Of a DNA stretch of 15,945 nt, positions 1-6,490 are shown one piece after another (the first letter of the stretch is position 1; every line of letters begins with the position of its first letter). Under the pieces are notes generated by a model. It did not search any database. It was given only the letters and a program-made list of their open reading frames with translations, and was not told the DNA's origin. This stretch comes from JBGSYJ01 sp041748075. GTDB taxonomy: Bacteria > Acidobacteriota > Thermoanaerobaculia > Gp7-AA8. The DNA lies in assembly GCA_041748075.1 (NCBI GenBank), contig JBGTDX010000008.1, positions 1-15,945 of the forward strand, read 5' to 3'. Both the position numbers and the translations under genes were made by a program.

Positions 1-1
1 C

Positions 2-910
2 GATCTGCTCGGCTACCGGAGCGTGAGCCTCAGCGCCGACGGATCGAAGCTCGTCACGGTCGCCGCGCATCCGAAGGCGTCGATGTGGCGCGTTCCGCTC
101 CGTACGGCGGAGGCTCCGGTGAGGCTGACGCAGGTCGACAATGACGGGCTCCTCGGTGTGGCGCCCGCTCCCGACGGCGCGATCGTCTTCGCGCGGTATG
201 AAGGGGGACGATCGAATCTCTTCCACACCGACGCGAGCGGCCGCACGCGCCGCGTCGCGCTCCCCGAGGAGATGTGGGCGGCGCTGCCGACCGTCTCGCG
301 CGATGGCCGTCTGGCGTTCCTTGCAAATCGCCGCGAGATCTACACGGCGCGGCTCGACGGCTCGGATCTCCGTAGACTGACGCGCGGCTCCGGGGCGGCA
401 TTCACGCCGGACTCACGCTCGATTCTCTTTCACCGACTGAGCGGCGGCGTGCCTGCCATCTTCAGCATCCCCGCGAACGGCGGGGCGGAAACGAAGCTGA
501 CCGCGTATTCGGCGCAGAAACCGGTCGTGGCGCCGGACGGCAGGCACCACGCCGGGTTCTGCTCGTACGAGGGGGATGTCGCACAGCTCTGCATCATCCC
601 GATCGCCGGCGGCCCGCCGTCCGCGCGCGTTCCATACCGCATCTCCGACAAGACCGTGATGGAGTGGGAGGCAGGGGGGGACGCTCTCTTCGTGAGCGGC
701 AGGCCGGATGGCGGCGATTGGGCAAACATCTACCGCGTCCCTCTCGACGGATCGCCGCCGGCCCGAGTGACCGACCTCGAAGGAACGGGATGGTCGAGGT
801 TCGTCGTGACGGAGGGTGGGGAGTCGCTCGTCGTCATTCGCCTCGATCTCTCGCGCGACGCGATGCTGATCACCGGCTTCTGGGAGCCAGCCGATCGAGG
901 GGACCGATGA
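2..910 (+). CDS. C-terminal part of a TolB/PD40 beta-propeller protein (5' end outside window)
   Basis: The frame is open to the left edge (it reads DLLGYRSVSLSADGSKL from base 2), so this is the 3' part of a longer gene; the internal GTG at 23 is not a real start. It ends at TGA 908-910. The roughly 300 visible residues are successive propeller blades with the PD40 signature: SADGSKLV, APDGAIVF, SRDGRLAF, TPDSRSILF, APDGRHHAG. These alternate with strands such as MWRVPL, IYTARLDGSDLRRLTRG, IFSIPANGG and IYRVPLDGSPPARVTDL. The two complete kinase-PD40 proteins in this window end in the same kind of domain, so this may be the outer sensor half of another Ser/Thr kinase. A CadC-like winged-helix regulator or a free TolB-like protein would look the same here. 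PD40 propellers bind proteins or ligands; none can be named. The propeller call is firm, the identity of the N-terminal domain unknown. Confidence 0.8.
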   Translation, partial: DLLGYRSVSLSADGSKLVTVAAHPKASMWRVPLRTAEAPVRLTQVDNDGLLGVAPAPDGAIVFARYEGGRSNLFHTDASGRTRRVALPEEMWAALPTVSRDGRLAFLANRREIYTARLDGSDLRRLTRGSGAAFTPDSRSILFHRLSGGVPAIFSIPANGGAETKLTAYSAQKPVVAPDGRHHAGFCSYEGDVAQLCIIPIAGGPPSARVPYRISDKTVMEWEAGGDALFVSGRPDGGDWANIYRVPLDGSPPARVTDLEGTGWSRFVVTEGGESLVVIRLDLSRDAMLITGFWEPADRGDR

Positions 911-1165
911 AGGCGGTCGGGAGTGACGCTCGATTCGCCGGTCCGCTCGAGCGAAGAAGTATCGTCGACGGGCACCCTGATGTTGATGTCGCGAAACCCG
1001 CTCCGCGCCGGTCAGGAGATGAGATTGTCTGTCCGGGGGCGAAGTCGTCGCCGGTCTGACCCCAAGCCATAACCCCCCGGAAAGACCGCGCGACCGCCAG
1101 CTTGAAACTCTGAAACTTTTTCATTTTTCGGGTCTGAACATCCCTGTCGGATTTGCAACAGCTTT
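911..1165. other. Gene-free spacer between the PD40 gene and the IS110 transposase
   Basis: No convincing gene on either strand. The segment from about 1080 to 1165 is more AT-rich than its surroundings and contains two near-adjacent TGAAACT heptamers (1103-1109 and 1111-1117). The text GGTCTGACCC at 1055-1064 occurs again in the same orientation at 2874-2883, on the far side of the IS element. The right-hand part, down to somewhere between about 1100 and 1145, should be the transposase-distal end of the IS110 element. IS110 elements have no terminal inverted repeats, so the exact edge cannot be read from this copy alone. Confidence 0.6.
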
Positions 1166-2356
1166 TTAGCTCTTATGCAGGTAGTCTCGCTCCTGTCGAA
1201 GCATCGACCAGATGACGCGGATCAGGTGACGGCCGAACGCTCGAACGGCCTGGTTGTGTGACTTCCCTTCGGCGCGTTTCTTGTCGTAGTAGATTCTTGA
1301 CTCGGGCGTGTAGTCGATATGGCGTCCAGCAGCGGTCATCATCGCGGACCTTGCATGTGTGTTGACCTGCCGCGTGTTTTTCGTACCGATCTGTTTGCCT
1401 GAGCTGTTGTCGAGGCGCGTCATTCCGACATACAAGGCGAGGCTCGCTTCCTTCTCGAAGCGATCGAGGTTGCCGATCTCCGCGGCCAGTGTCGCTGAGC
1501 AGACCGGCCCGAAGCCGGTGATGGTCCGCAACCTGGTTGCGATCACCGAGCTCGCAGCAGTCGCTTCGATCTTCGCATCGAGCGCATGGATCTGCCGGAT
1601 CAACTCGAGCATCCGCCTCGCATCAGAGACGATCATCTCGCCGACCCACTCAGTCTCATCCGCGAACGTGGCATCTTTCTGCCATAGCTCGATCTTCGCG
1701 GCGTAGGCCTTGCCGACGCCGTCGATCCTGAGCAGACTCGATCGCTTCATCCCGGCGAGTTTGCTCAGATCTTCGCGTGCGCTCAGCAAGTTCAGGAACC
1801 AGATGTTGTCCAGATCGCCCGTGATCTCGAGAAGCCCTGGCGAGATCGCCTGGAGATCCGATCCCAGTCGGTTGCTCAGACGATTCTTGTCTTCGATCAT
1901 CTGCCGCCGGCGCCGCGTGTAGCGCTTGAGCTGCTCGTTCTCGACCGGAGTGACCCCTACGCGATGCAGGATTCGCTTGGAGAGCGGCAGCATCTCGCGC
2001 ATATGCATCAGCTCGAGGATCTTCCGGGTGTCGATCTTGTCGGTCTTCGCCGGGCTGGCAAAGATCTCTTTGAAGCGAGCAAGCTTGACGTTGTTCACAT
2101 TCAGTAGCTCGTAGCCGCGCTGCTGGATCATCCGGTCGAGTGGCCTTGCCCACCCGCCCAGCCCCTCCATGGCGACCACCACGGGAAGCTTCAGTCGCTT
2201 CTCGAAGACAGCCACGCGCCCGAAGAACCTCGCGAAGCCTTCCTTGTCATGCGTGATGTCGAACTCGTCGAGCACACGTCCCCCAGCACTTCCGATCCCA
2301 ACGCGATGCTTTTTCGATCCGATATCCAGGGCAACACGCAGCTCCGCCATGCTCAT
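1166..2356 (-). CDS. IS110-family transposase (DEDD / serine recombinase)
   Basis: The 396-residue protein has the usual length for the family. The N-terminal RuvC-like (DEDD_Tnp_IS110) domain shows the first acidic residue in VALDIGSKKHRVGIG, the glutamate in VVAMEGLGGWARPL, and the paired aspartates in AKTDKIDTRKILELM. A helical middle part follows (ENEQLKRYTRRRRQMIEDK). The C-terminal Transposase_20 domain begins with the hairpin-like LRTITGFGPVCSATLAAEIG and continues through YVGMTRLDNSSGKQIG, where the serine pair is the likely place of the family's catalytic serine. Known IS110 enzymes insert and excise a circular intermediate by strand exchange guided by a bridge RNA. The reading frame is intact and both catalytic halves are present, so the element may be active. 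MSMAEL and MAEL are both possible starts (2354-2356 or 2348-2350). Confidence 0.95.
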   Translation of the reverse strand: MSMAELRVALDIGSKKHRVGIGSAGGRVLDEFDITHDKEGFARFFGRVAVFEKRLKLPVVVAMEGLGGWARPLDRMIQQRGYELLNVNNVKLARFKEIFASPAKTDKIDTRKILELMHMREMLPLSKRILHRVGVTPVENEQLKRYTRRRRQMIEDKNRLSNRLGSDLQAISPGLLEITGDLDNIWFLNLLSAREDLSKLAGMKRSSLLRIDGVGKAYAAKIELWQKDATFADETEWVGEMIVSDARRMLELIRQIHALDAKIEATAASSVIATRLRTITGFGPVCSATLAAEIGNLDRFEKEASLALYVGMTRLDNSSGKQIGTKNTRQVNTHARSAMMTAAGRHIDYTPESRIYYDKKRAEGKSHNQAVRAFGRHLIRVIWSMLRQERDYLHKS

Positions 2357-2494
2357 AGATGGGCCTCCGCCTTTCGGTGTCTTACTGCGCGAGAGAGAAT
2401 CGCCGAGTCCCTGTCATGTCTACTGGCAGAGCTACCTGCAGCGCGCGTGCACCGCAGAGCACCATCCCGGCTGACGTTCCGGACCGGCAAAAAA

Positions 2495-2570
2495 GAAGAT
2501 GGGGGCGGCATTTCAGAGCCGAGCAGGTCGACAAGCGACTGCGGACCCCATGAGCCACACCCCCATCTTC
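2495..2570 (-). ncRNA. Candidate bridge-RNA loop of the IS110 element
   Basis: On the minus strand this segment folds into a basal 11-bp perfect stem (GAAGATGGGGG with CCCCCATCTTC, at 2560-2570 and 2495-2505). Inside is an internal loop with two 17-base strands (2543-2559 and 2506-2522), then an apical stem (2536-2542 with 2523-2530, one bulge) closed by a 5-base loop. A stem, symmetrical internal loop and apical hairpin is the shape of the target- or donor-binding loops of IS110 bridge RNAs. Its position upstream of the transposase, on the same strand, is where the IS110 subgroup encodes that RNA. The 3' side of the basal stem is followed by a run of six or more T, so a plain transcription terminator is the main alternative. 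The full RNA would extend towards the transposase start. Confidence 0.45.
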
Positions 2571-2599
2571 ACCATCCTACTCCTGCAAAACGAGAACCG

Positions 2600-2652
2600 C
2601 CCTATGGGAAAGTGGAAAACGCAGAATGCGCGTTTCCCACTTTCCCACAGGG
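2600..2652. repeat. REP-like palindrome next to the IS110 element
   Basis: Two 23-base arms (2600-2622 and 2630-2652) are inverted copies with two mismatches, separated by the loop AGAATGC. The outer arms read CCCTATGGGAAAGTGG and, inverted, CCACTTTCCCACAGGG. It lies in gene-free DNA at the likely transposase-proximal edge of the IS110 element. Size, shape and intergenic place fit a REP-type repeat, a known preferred target class for some IS110/IS1111 elements. It has no T-tract, so a simple terminator is less likely. Confidence 0.7.
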
Positions 2653-2728
2653 CCTGCCAGCGACGAGAAAAGAGTTGAACCGCGAACGGATCTATTCATC
2701 GAAATCTCCTCAAAATCCGATGGTAGAC

Positions 2729-2762
2729 CCTCAGTTGCCCCTCAGTTGCCCTCTCAGTTGCC
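2729..2762. repeat. Short tandem array, about 3 x 11 bp (CCTCAGTTGCC)
   Basis: CCTCAGTTGCC occurs at 2729-2739 and 2740-2750, followed by a third unit with one extra base (CTCTCAGTTGCC, 2751-2762). It abuts the next palindrome directly. No coding frame across it resembles a protein. Confidence 0.85.
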
Positions 2763-2765
2763 CTT

Positions 2766-2828
2766 TGAGCGAAGCGAAGGATCATCTTGCAACGCTCGAT
2801 CCCGCAAGAAGATCCTTCGCTTCGCTCA
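2766..2828. repeat. Large REP-like hairpin (GAGCGAAGCGAAGGATC type)
   Basis: The arms at 2766-2790 and 2804-2828 are 25 bases each, inverted with a single mismatch, around a 13-base loop. The core reads TGAGCGAAGCGAAGGATC with CTTCGCTTCGCTCA opposite. Read on the minus strand it yields the spurious peptide strings HPERSEGSS and LRFAQ, which in my recollection turn up as false hypothetical proteins in many genomes. This suggests a dispersed non-coding repeat rather than a gene. Confidence 0.85.
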
Positions 2829-2879
2829 GGATGACACCTTCGCCGCTTAACGTAAGGCCATTGCGTCTGACGCAGGTCT

Positions 2880-2923
2880 GACCCGCCGGTGACCCGCCGG
2901 TGACCCTCCGGTGACCCCTGGGT
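2880..2923. repeat. Tandem array of four 11-bp units (GACCCGCCGGT)
   Basis: Two identical units GACCCGCCGGT (2880-2890, 2891-2901) are followed by GACCCTCCGGT (2902-2912) and the more diverged GACCCCTGGGT (2913-2923). Just upstream is a perfect small palindrome, TGCGTC-T-GACGCA (2862-2874). The period is the same 11 bp as in the array at 2729-2762, though the units are unrelated. The array lies about 120 bases upstream of the predicted promoter of the VWA operon. Confidence 0.85.
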
Positions 2924-3046
2924 CGGAACCGACTGACTGAAGGGGTGAGAGTGTGCAGCAGAGGACGCGTGATTTGCCCCGAATCGCTCCGCCTGCTTCC
3001 GCATGAGATGCATCAGCTCCGGCCCGAGATTTGAAGGGCGAGGGTA

Positions 3047-3052
3047 TATAAT
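3047..3052 (+). promoter_or_regulatory. Probable -10 element (TATAAT) of the VWA-kinase operon
   Basis: An exact TATAAT sits in the AT-rich text GGTATATAATTTTC of an otherwise GC-rich spacer, about 60 bases before the chosen start codon. No good -35 hexamer is seen at the usual distance; TTGAAG at 3031-3036 is too close. Transcription would begin near 3059. Confidence 0.5.
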
Positions 3053-3112
3053 TTTCGTCCCGCCGCTGCGATTATGCGGCGGTCCAGAGAGCTCGATCTC
3101 AGGGGGTGCCCC

Positions 3113-4804
3113 ATGATCAGCAGCGTGTGCGAGCCACCGGCCGCTAGTCTGTCCCCGAAACCAGCGCCCTGCGAACGGATGCGTCCCCACAATCTCGGCG
3201 GCGTTCTCCTTCTTTCTCTCTTCGTTTTGTGTACGGCCCAACCGCTGCGCGCTGCGCGCGTCCTGATCATCCTCGATGCCTCCGGCTCGATGCGGGCCTC
3301 CGCGGGGTCGATGAATAAGATGGAAGCGGCAAAGCAGGCCGTTCGAACTACGGTCGAGGCGATCGATCAGGGCAGCCAGGTCGGCCTGCGGCTCTACGGT
3401 CATCGCCTGCCCTCCGAGCCGAAAGCGCCCAGCTGCGCGGACACCGAGCTCGTCATCCCGTTCGCCACCCTCGACCGGCCCCGCTTCGTGGCGGCTGTGG
3501 AAGCAGCCAGGCCTCTCGGGCAGACGCCGCTTGCACACTCACTCGAGCAGGCTGTTGCGGATTTCGGCGAACTTGGAGACGAATCAGCCGTAATCATCCT
3601 GGTCTCAGATGGCGAAGAAAGCTGCGGCGGCGACCCTGCCAAGGTGGCCTGCGCCCTTGCCGCCCGCGGTCTCGAGCTCACGATCCATTCAGTCGGTTTC
3701 GACGTCGATGCGGTCGCCCGTCAGCAGCTGCAGGCGGTTGCTCGCTGTACTGGCGGCGAATACCGCGATGCGAAAGACGCAAATCAGCTTGCCGATTCGC
3801 TCCAGAAGCTGACCCAGGCCGGCCTGCTCGTCGCCAAACAGTCCGCCTACGGCCGGGAGGTTCGCGGAGGCGACACCTACGACCAGGCGGTGACCGTGGA
3901 GCCGGGCGTTGAGTTCCGTCTCGATCACCATCAGCGGAAGAATGAGTACGATTTCTTCAAGATCGCGGTCCGCGGTGGCCAAAAGCTGGTGGCCACGATC
4001 CAGACCGTCGAGAAGGGTGTGCGTATCGAGGGAGCGACCTTTCGGGAGAACGACAACCCGTACGCAGGCATCGAGGTGCACGGCCCCCAACGCCAGAAGA
4101 TCGGCAGCCCGGCGATCATCATCGGGAAGCAGAATGCCATCGAGAAAATCGAAGTGCCCACCTCACACGAGAGCGAGGGAACGTACTACGTCCTGGTAGG
4201 CAACCGATACGATCACCAGAACAAGGACAGCCGATTCAAGGTCGAGCTCGTCGATCAGTATGATGCGGGTTCGGGCAGGGATGCCCCGGCCAGCGACGAT
4301 GGTGCTGTCGAGATCCGCCCGGGAGCGCTCTCGGGTTGGTTGCACGCCAACGACCAGCTCGATCATTACAGCTTCGAAGCCGATCCGGCCGGCACCTATG
4401 GGCTGCGCGCCAGGCCTCAGAAAGCGAAGCTCCTTCGCCTCTCGGTTTTCGATGCCGATGGAGTGCAGATTGCGAAGGGAGACGCGCCCAACCCCGGGGC
4501 GGCGGTACGTCTGGACGGAGTGAAACTCCCCAGGGCCGGGAAGGCCTTTGTTCGGGTCGAGTCCCTTTACTCCAACCGGTCACTGGAGTCGACCTATGAT
4601 CTGGAGCTCACCGCGGAAGGCGTCCCTGCCGGATCGGCGGAGGAGGCCGAGTCCAGCGGTGATTCCGAAGCAGTGGCCACTGAGAGCGCATTCAATTGGC
4701 GCACAGGATGCCTGGCCGCCGTGGTACTGGCGCTTCTCGCTTTCTTCGCAGTCGTGATTGTCGTCGTAATTCTTTTCCGGCGCCGGCGGCGCGTGGCCAA
4801 GTGA
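3113..4804 (+). CDS. Secreted, membrane-anchored von Willebrand factor A (VWA) domain protein
   Basis: The protein has 563 residues from this start. The VWA fold begins right after a signal sequence (GGVLLLSLFVLCTAQPLRAA) and has a complete MIDAS metal site: DASGSM at 55-60, Thr138 in QTPLAHS, and Asp166 in LVSDGEESCGG. It is followed by two beta-rich segments resembling bacterial PPC domains (from YDQAVTVEPGVEFRLDHH and from IRPGALSGWLHANDQLDHYSFEA). It ends with a single membrane helix near 533-555 capped by the RRRRR stop-transfer run, so the VWA domain should lie outside the cytoplasmic membrane, where such domains bind protein partners through Mg2+. The start at 3113 has AGGGGGTG just upstream. 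ATG 3179 would give a cleaner signal peptide but lacks a good RBS; ATG 3074 is also in frame. The stop overlaps the next gene's GTG, so the kinase is very probably co-translated. The partner is unknown. Confidence 0.85.
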   Translation: MISSVCEPPAASLSPKPAPCERMRPHNLGGVLLLSLFVLCTAQPLRAARVLIILDASGSMRASAGSMNKMEAAKQAVRTTVEAIDQGSQVGLRLYGHRLPSEPKAPSCADTELVIPFATLDRPRFVAAVEAARPLGQTPLAHSLEQAVADFGELGDESAVIILVSDGEESCGGDPAKVACALAARGLELTIHSVGFDVDAVARQQLQAVARCTGGEYRDAKDANQLADSLQKLTQAGLLVAKQSAYGREVRGGDTYDQAVTVEPGVEFRLDHHQRKNEYDFFKIAVRGGQKLVATIQTVEKGVRIEGATFRENDNPYAGIEVHGPQRQKIGSPAIIIGKQNAIEKIEVPTSHESEGTYYVLVGNRYDHQNKDSRFKVELVDQYDAGSGRDAPASDDGAVEIRPGALSGWLHANDQLDHYSFEADPAGTYGLRARPQKAKLLRLSVFDADGVQIAKGDAPNPGAAVRLDGVKLPRAGKAFVRVESLYSNRSLESTYDLELTAEGVPAGSAEEAESSGDSEAVATESAFNWRTGCLAAVVLALLAFFAVVIVVVILFRRRRRVAK

Positions 4805-6354
4805 GCGCGGCTGACGGGGATGCGCCGCCTGGCGAGCTTCAATCGACGCCGCTGACCGCAGGCTCCTCGCTCGGTCGCTTTCGGATCATCCGTCGGCTCG
4901 GAGCCGGAGCTATGGGCGAAGTGTTTCTTGCCGAAGATCCGCGGATCGATCGCCGTGTCGCGATCAAGACTGTTCGTCTCCTCGACGGGCCCGGCATGTC
5001 AAGGGACGACCTGCGTGCGCGGCTGGATCGAGAAGCGAAAGCGGCAGGCCGCGTGCTCCATCCGAACGTCGTAACACTTTTCGAAGCCAGCGAGGCAGAT
5101 GGCATCTTCTTTCTGGTCTTCGAATATGTCGAGGGACAGGACCTCGCGGAACGCCTGTGCTCCGATCCGCCGCTGACGCTGGCCGAGATATTGCGGATCG
5201 GTCGTGAGGCTGCCGCTGGCCTAGGTGCGGCCCATCGCCAGGGAATCGTCCACCGCGACATCAAACCTTCGAACCTGCTTCTCATTGAGCGGGACGGCTC
5301 TCTCAAAATCAGTGACTTCGGGATCGCCAAACTCGGCGGTCAGACGGCGGAGCTGACCCTCTCCGGCCATGTGCTGGGAACTCCTCATTACCTCTCGCCG
5401 GAGCAGGTGGATGCTGCAACCGTCCTCGATGGCCGGAGCGACTTGTTTTCGTTGGGTGTGGTGCTGTACCAGCTGCTGTCCGGCCATCGCCCTTTTGAAT
5501 CTGAGTCGCTGGCCGGATTGATCTATCAGGTCGTGAGCCGCGAGCCCGAGCCTCTCGACACGATCCGCCCCGACCTGCCGCCGCGGCTCTGTTCCGCCGT
5601 GATGCGCTTGCTCGCGAAGGATCCTGAGGAACGCTTCCCTAGCGGCGAGGCCCTTGCCGACGAGTTGCGTATCATCGAGGACGATCTCGCGGCTGGCGTA
5701 CCGAGTGTGTCTGGGATCAGTCACCCAGCCGCAAGGTCTTCGCTTCGCGAGCCTGTGGCTGCCGGACCGGAAACTGATGATACCCGCAAGACTCCAGCCC
5801 CTTCCCTTGTCACTCCCGGTGCGAAACACAGCCGCCGCGGGCTCTGGCTCCTCGGAGCCATTTTCGCGCCGGCATTGCTGGCCCTTCTGCTGATTCTGTT
5901 CTGGGGAAGCTGGTTCGACGGCGGGTCAACCTTACCCGATGACTTGACCACGACAGGGCAGGCTGCTGGACAAAAAGCCGCCGAGCCGCCAGAGGTTCTC
6001 GCAGGGACAACGCTCGATCCGGAGACGACGGAATCGACGAGTCAAAAGCAATCTGATGAGCGATTCTCAGGTGCGGAGGTTGGAGACGGAGCGACGCACT
6101 CCGAGGTCGTCCGCGAAGTCGGTACCGCGTTAACGTTTCGCCTGATCCCTGCGGAAGCTGCTGATGGCGCCGTGGTCAAGGTCGACGGCATCGTACGTGG
6201 ACCGGCGGCCGGCTCGGTCATCACCCTGAGTCCGGGCCAGCGCCGTATCGAGATCGTTGCCCTCGGCTTCGAGCCGACGACGCTGCTCGTGATGGCGCGC
6301 TCAGGTGCGAGTGAGAACGAGCTGACGTTGACAATGTCCCGCAGGGGGAACTGA
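4801..6354 (+). CDS. Transmembrane Ser/Thr protein kinase with a PEGA-like outer domain
   Basis: The start is GTG 4801, forming a GTGA overlap with the VWA stop; the frame stays open upstream but only as a shadow of the VWA gene. The product has 517 residues. The Hanks kinase domain is complete: glycine loop LGAGAMGEV (33-41), Lys56 in VAIK, HRDIKPSN with catalytic Asp153, DFG at 172-174, and GTPHYLSPEQ at the end of the activation segment. A proline- and serine-rich linker leads to one membrane helix (about 347-372, GLWLLGAIFAPALLALLLILF). The outer part is a low-complexity acidic stalk followed by about 70 residues (LTFRLIPAEAADGAVVKVDG to LTLTMSRR). Its pattern of VKVDG, LSPGQRRIEIVALGFEP resembles a PEGA domain. 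It should phosphorylate cytoplasmic proteins in response to an envelope signal, perhaps through the co-encoded VWA protein. The kinase call is certain, the outer-domain name tentative. Confidence 0.92.
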   Translation: MSAADGDAPPGELQSTPLTAGSSLGRFRIIRRLGAGAMGEVFLAEDPRIDRRVAIKTVRLLDGPGMSRDDLRARLDREAKAAGRVLHPNVVTLFEASEADGIFFLVFEYVEGQDLAERLCSDPPLTLAEILRIGREAAAGLGAAHRQGIVHRDIKPSNLLLIERDGSLKISDFGIAKLGGQTAELTLSGHVLGTPHYLSPEQVDAATVLDGRSDLFSLGVVLYQLLSGHRPFESESLAGLIYQVVSREPEPLDTIRPDLPPRLCSAVMRLLAKDPEERFPSGEALADELRIIEDDLAAGVPSVSGISHPAARSSLREPVAAGPETDDTRKTPAPSLVTPGAKHSRRGLWLLGAIFAPALLALLLILFWGSWFDGGSTLPDDLTTTGQAAGQKAAEPPEVLAGTTLDPETTESTSQKQSDERFSGAEVGDGATHSEVVREVGTALTFRLIPAEAADGAVVKVDGIVRGPAAGSVITLSPGQRRIEIVALGFEPTTLLVMARSGASENELTLTMSRRGN

Positions 6355-6477
6355 TCGGTGGCCTAGCCATGTCGAGCGATCCCCTTCACCACCGCGACCT
6401 AAGGGTTTAGACGCGTTTTTCCAACATTCGTCTTCCAGTATTCAGCAGATGAAGCTGCGACTTCCGCTCCGGGGTTG

Positions 6478-6483
6478 TACTAT
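6478..6483 (+). promoter_or_regulatory. Possible -10 element (TACTAT) giving a leaderless mRNA
   Basis: TACTAT, preceded by TG, ends eight bases before ATG 6491. A -10 at this distance would start transcription on or next to the start codon, that is a leaderless message. No Shine-Dalgarno sequence precedes this ATG, which agrees. The -35 region (about 6455-6460, CTGCGA) is weak. Confidence 0.4.
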
Positions 6484-6490
6484 CGCGCCC

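Larger units (their letters stand above)
1110..2598 (-). mobile_element. IS110-family insertion sequence (ends approximate)
   Basis: An intact IS110-type transposase reads leftwards, with roughly 200 bases of non-coding DNA on its 5' side and a short AT-rich tail on its 3' side. That layout fits the IS110 subgroup, in which the guide (bridge) RNA is encoded upstream of the transposase. The IS1111 subgroup instead has subterminal inverted repeats and a long 3' non-coding end. No terminal inverted repeats are visible, as expected for this family. The given edges are estimates: the left from a possible target-guide match near 1108-1115, the right from the base of a REP-like palindrome at 2600. 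Comparison with another copy or an empty site would fix them. Confidence 0.55.

Noticed and set aside
870..1124. Minus-strand 84-codon frame next to the IS110 element
   Set aside because: No RBS or family resemblance; it overlaps the end of the PD40 gene and the element edge.
2249..2881. Plus-strand 210-codon frame across the IS110 end and the repeats
   Set aside because: It runs through antisense transposase, the palindromes and the tandem array, and shows no protein-like pattern.
2729..2923. CRISPR array
   Set aside because: The units are contiguous 11-mers without spacers, and no cas gene is in the window.
2696..3538. Long minus-strand open frame of 280 codons across the repeat region and the start of the VWA gene
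   Set aside because: Its C-terminal part translates the REP-like hairpin and its N-terminal part is antisense to the VWA gene; it has no domain resemblance.
6356..6394. CGGTGG/CCACCG pair after the first kinase as a terminator
   Set aside because: Short arms, 27-base loop and no T-tract.
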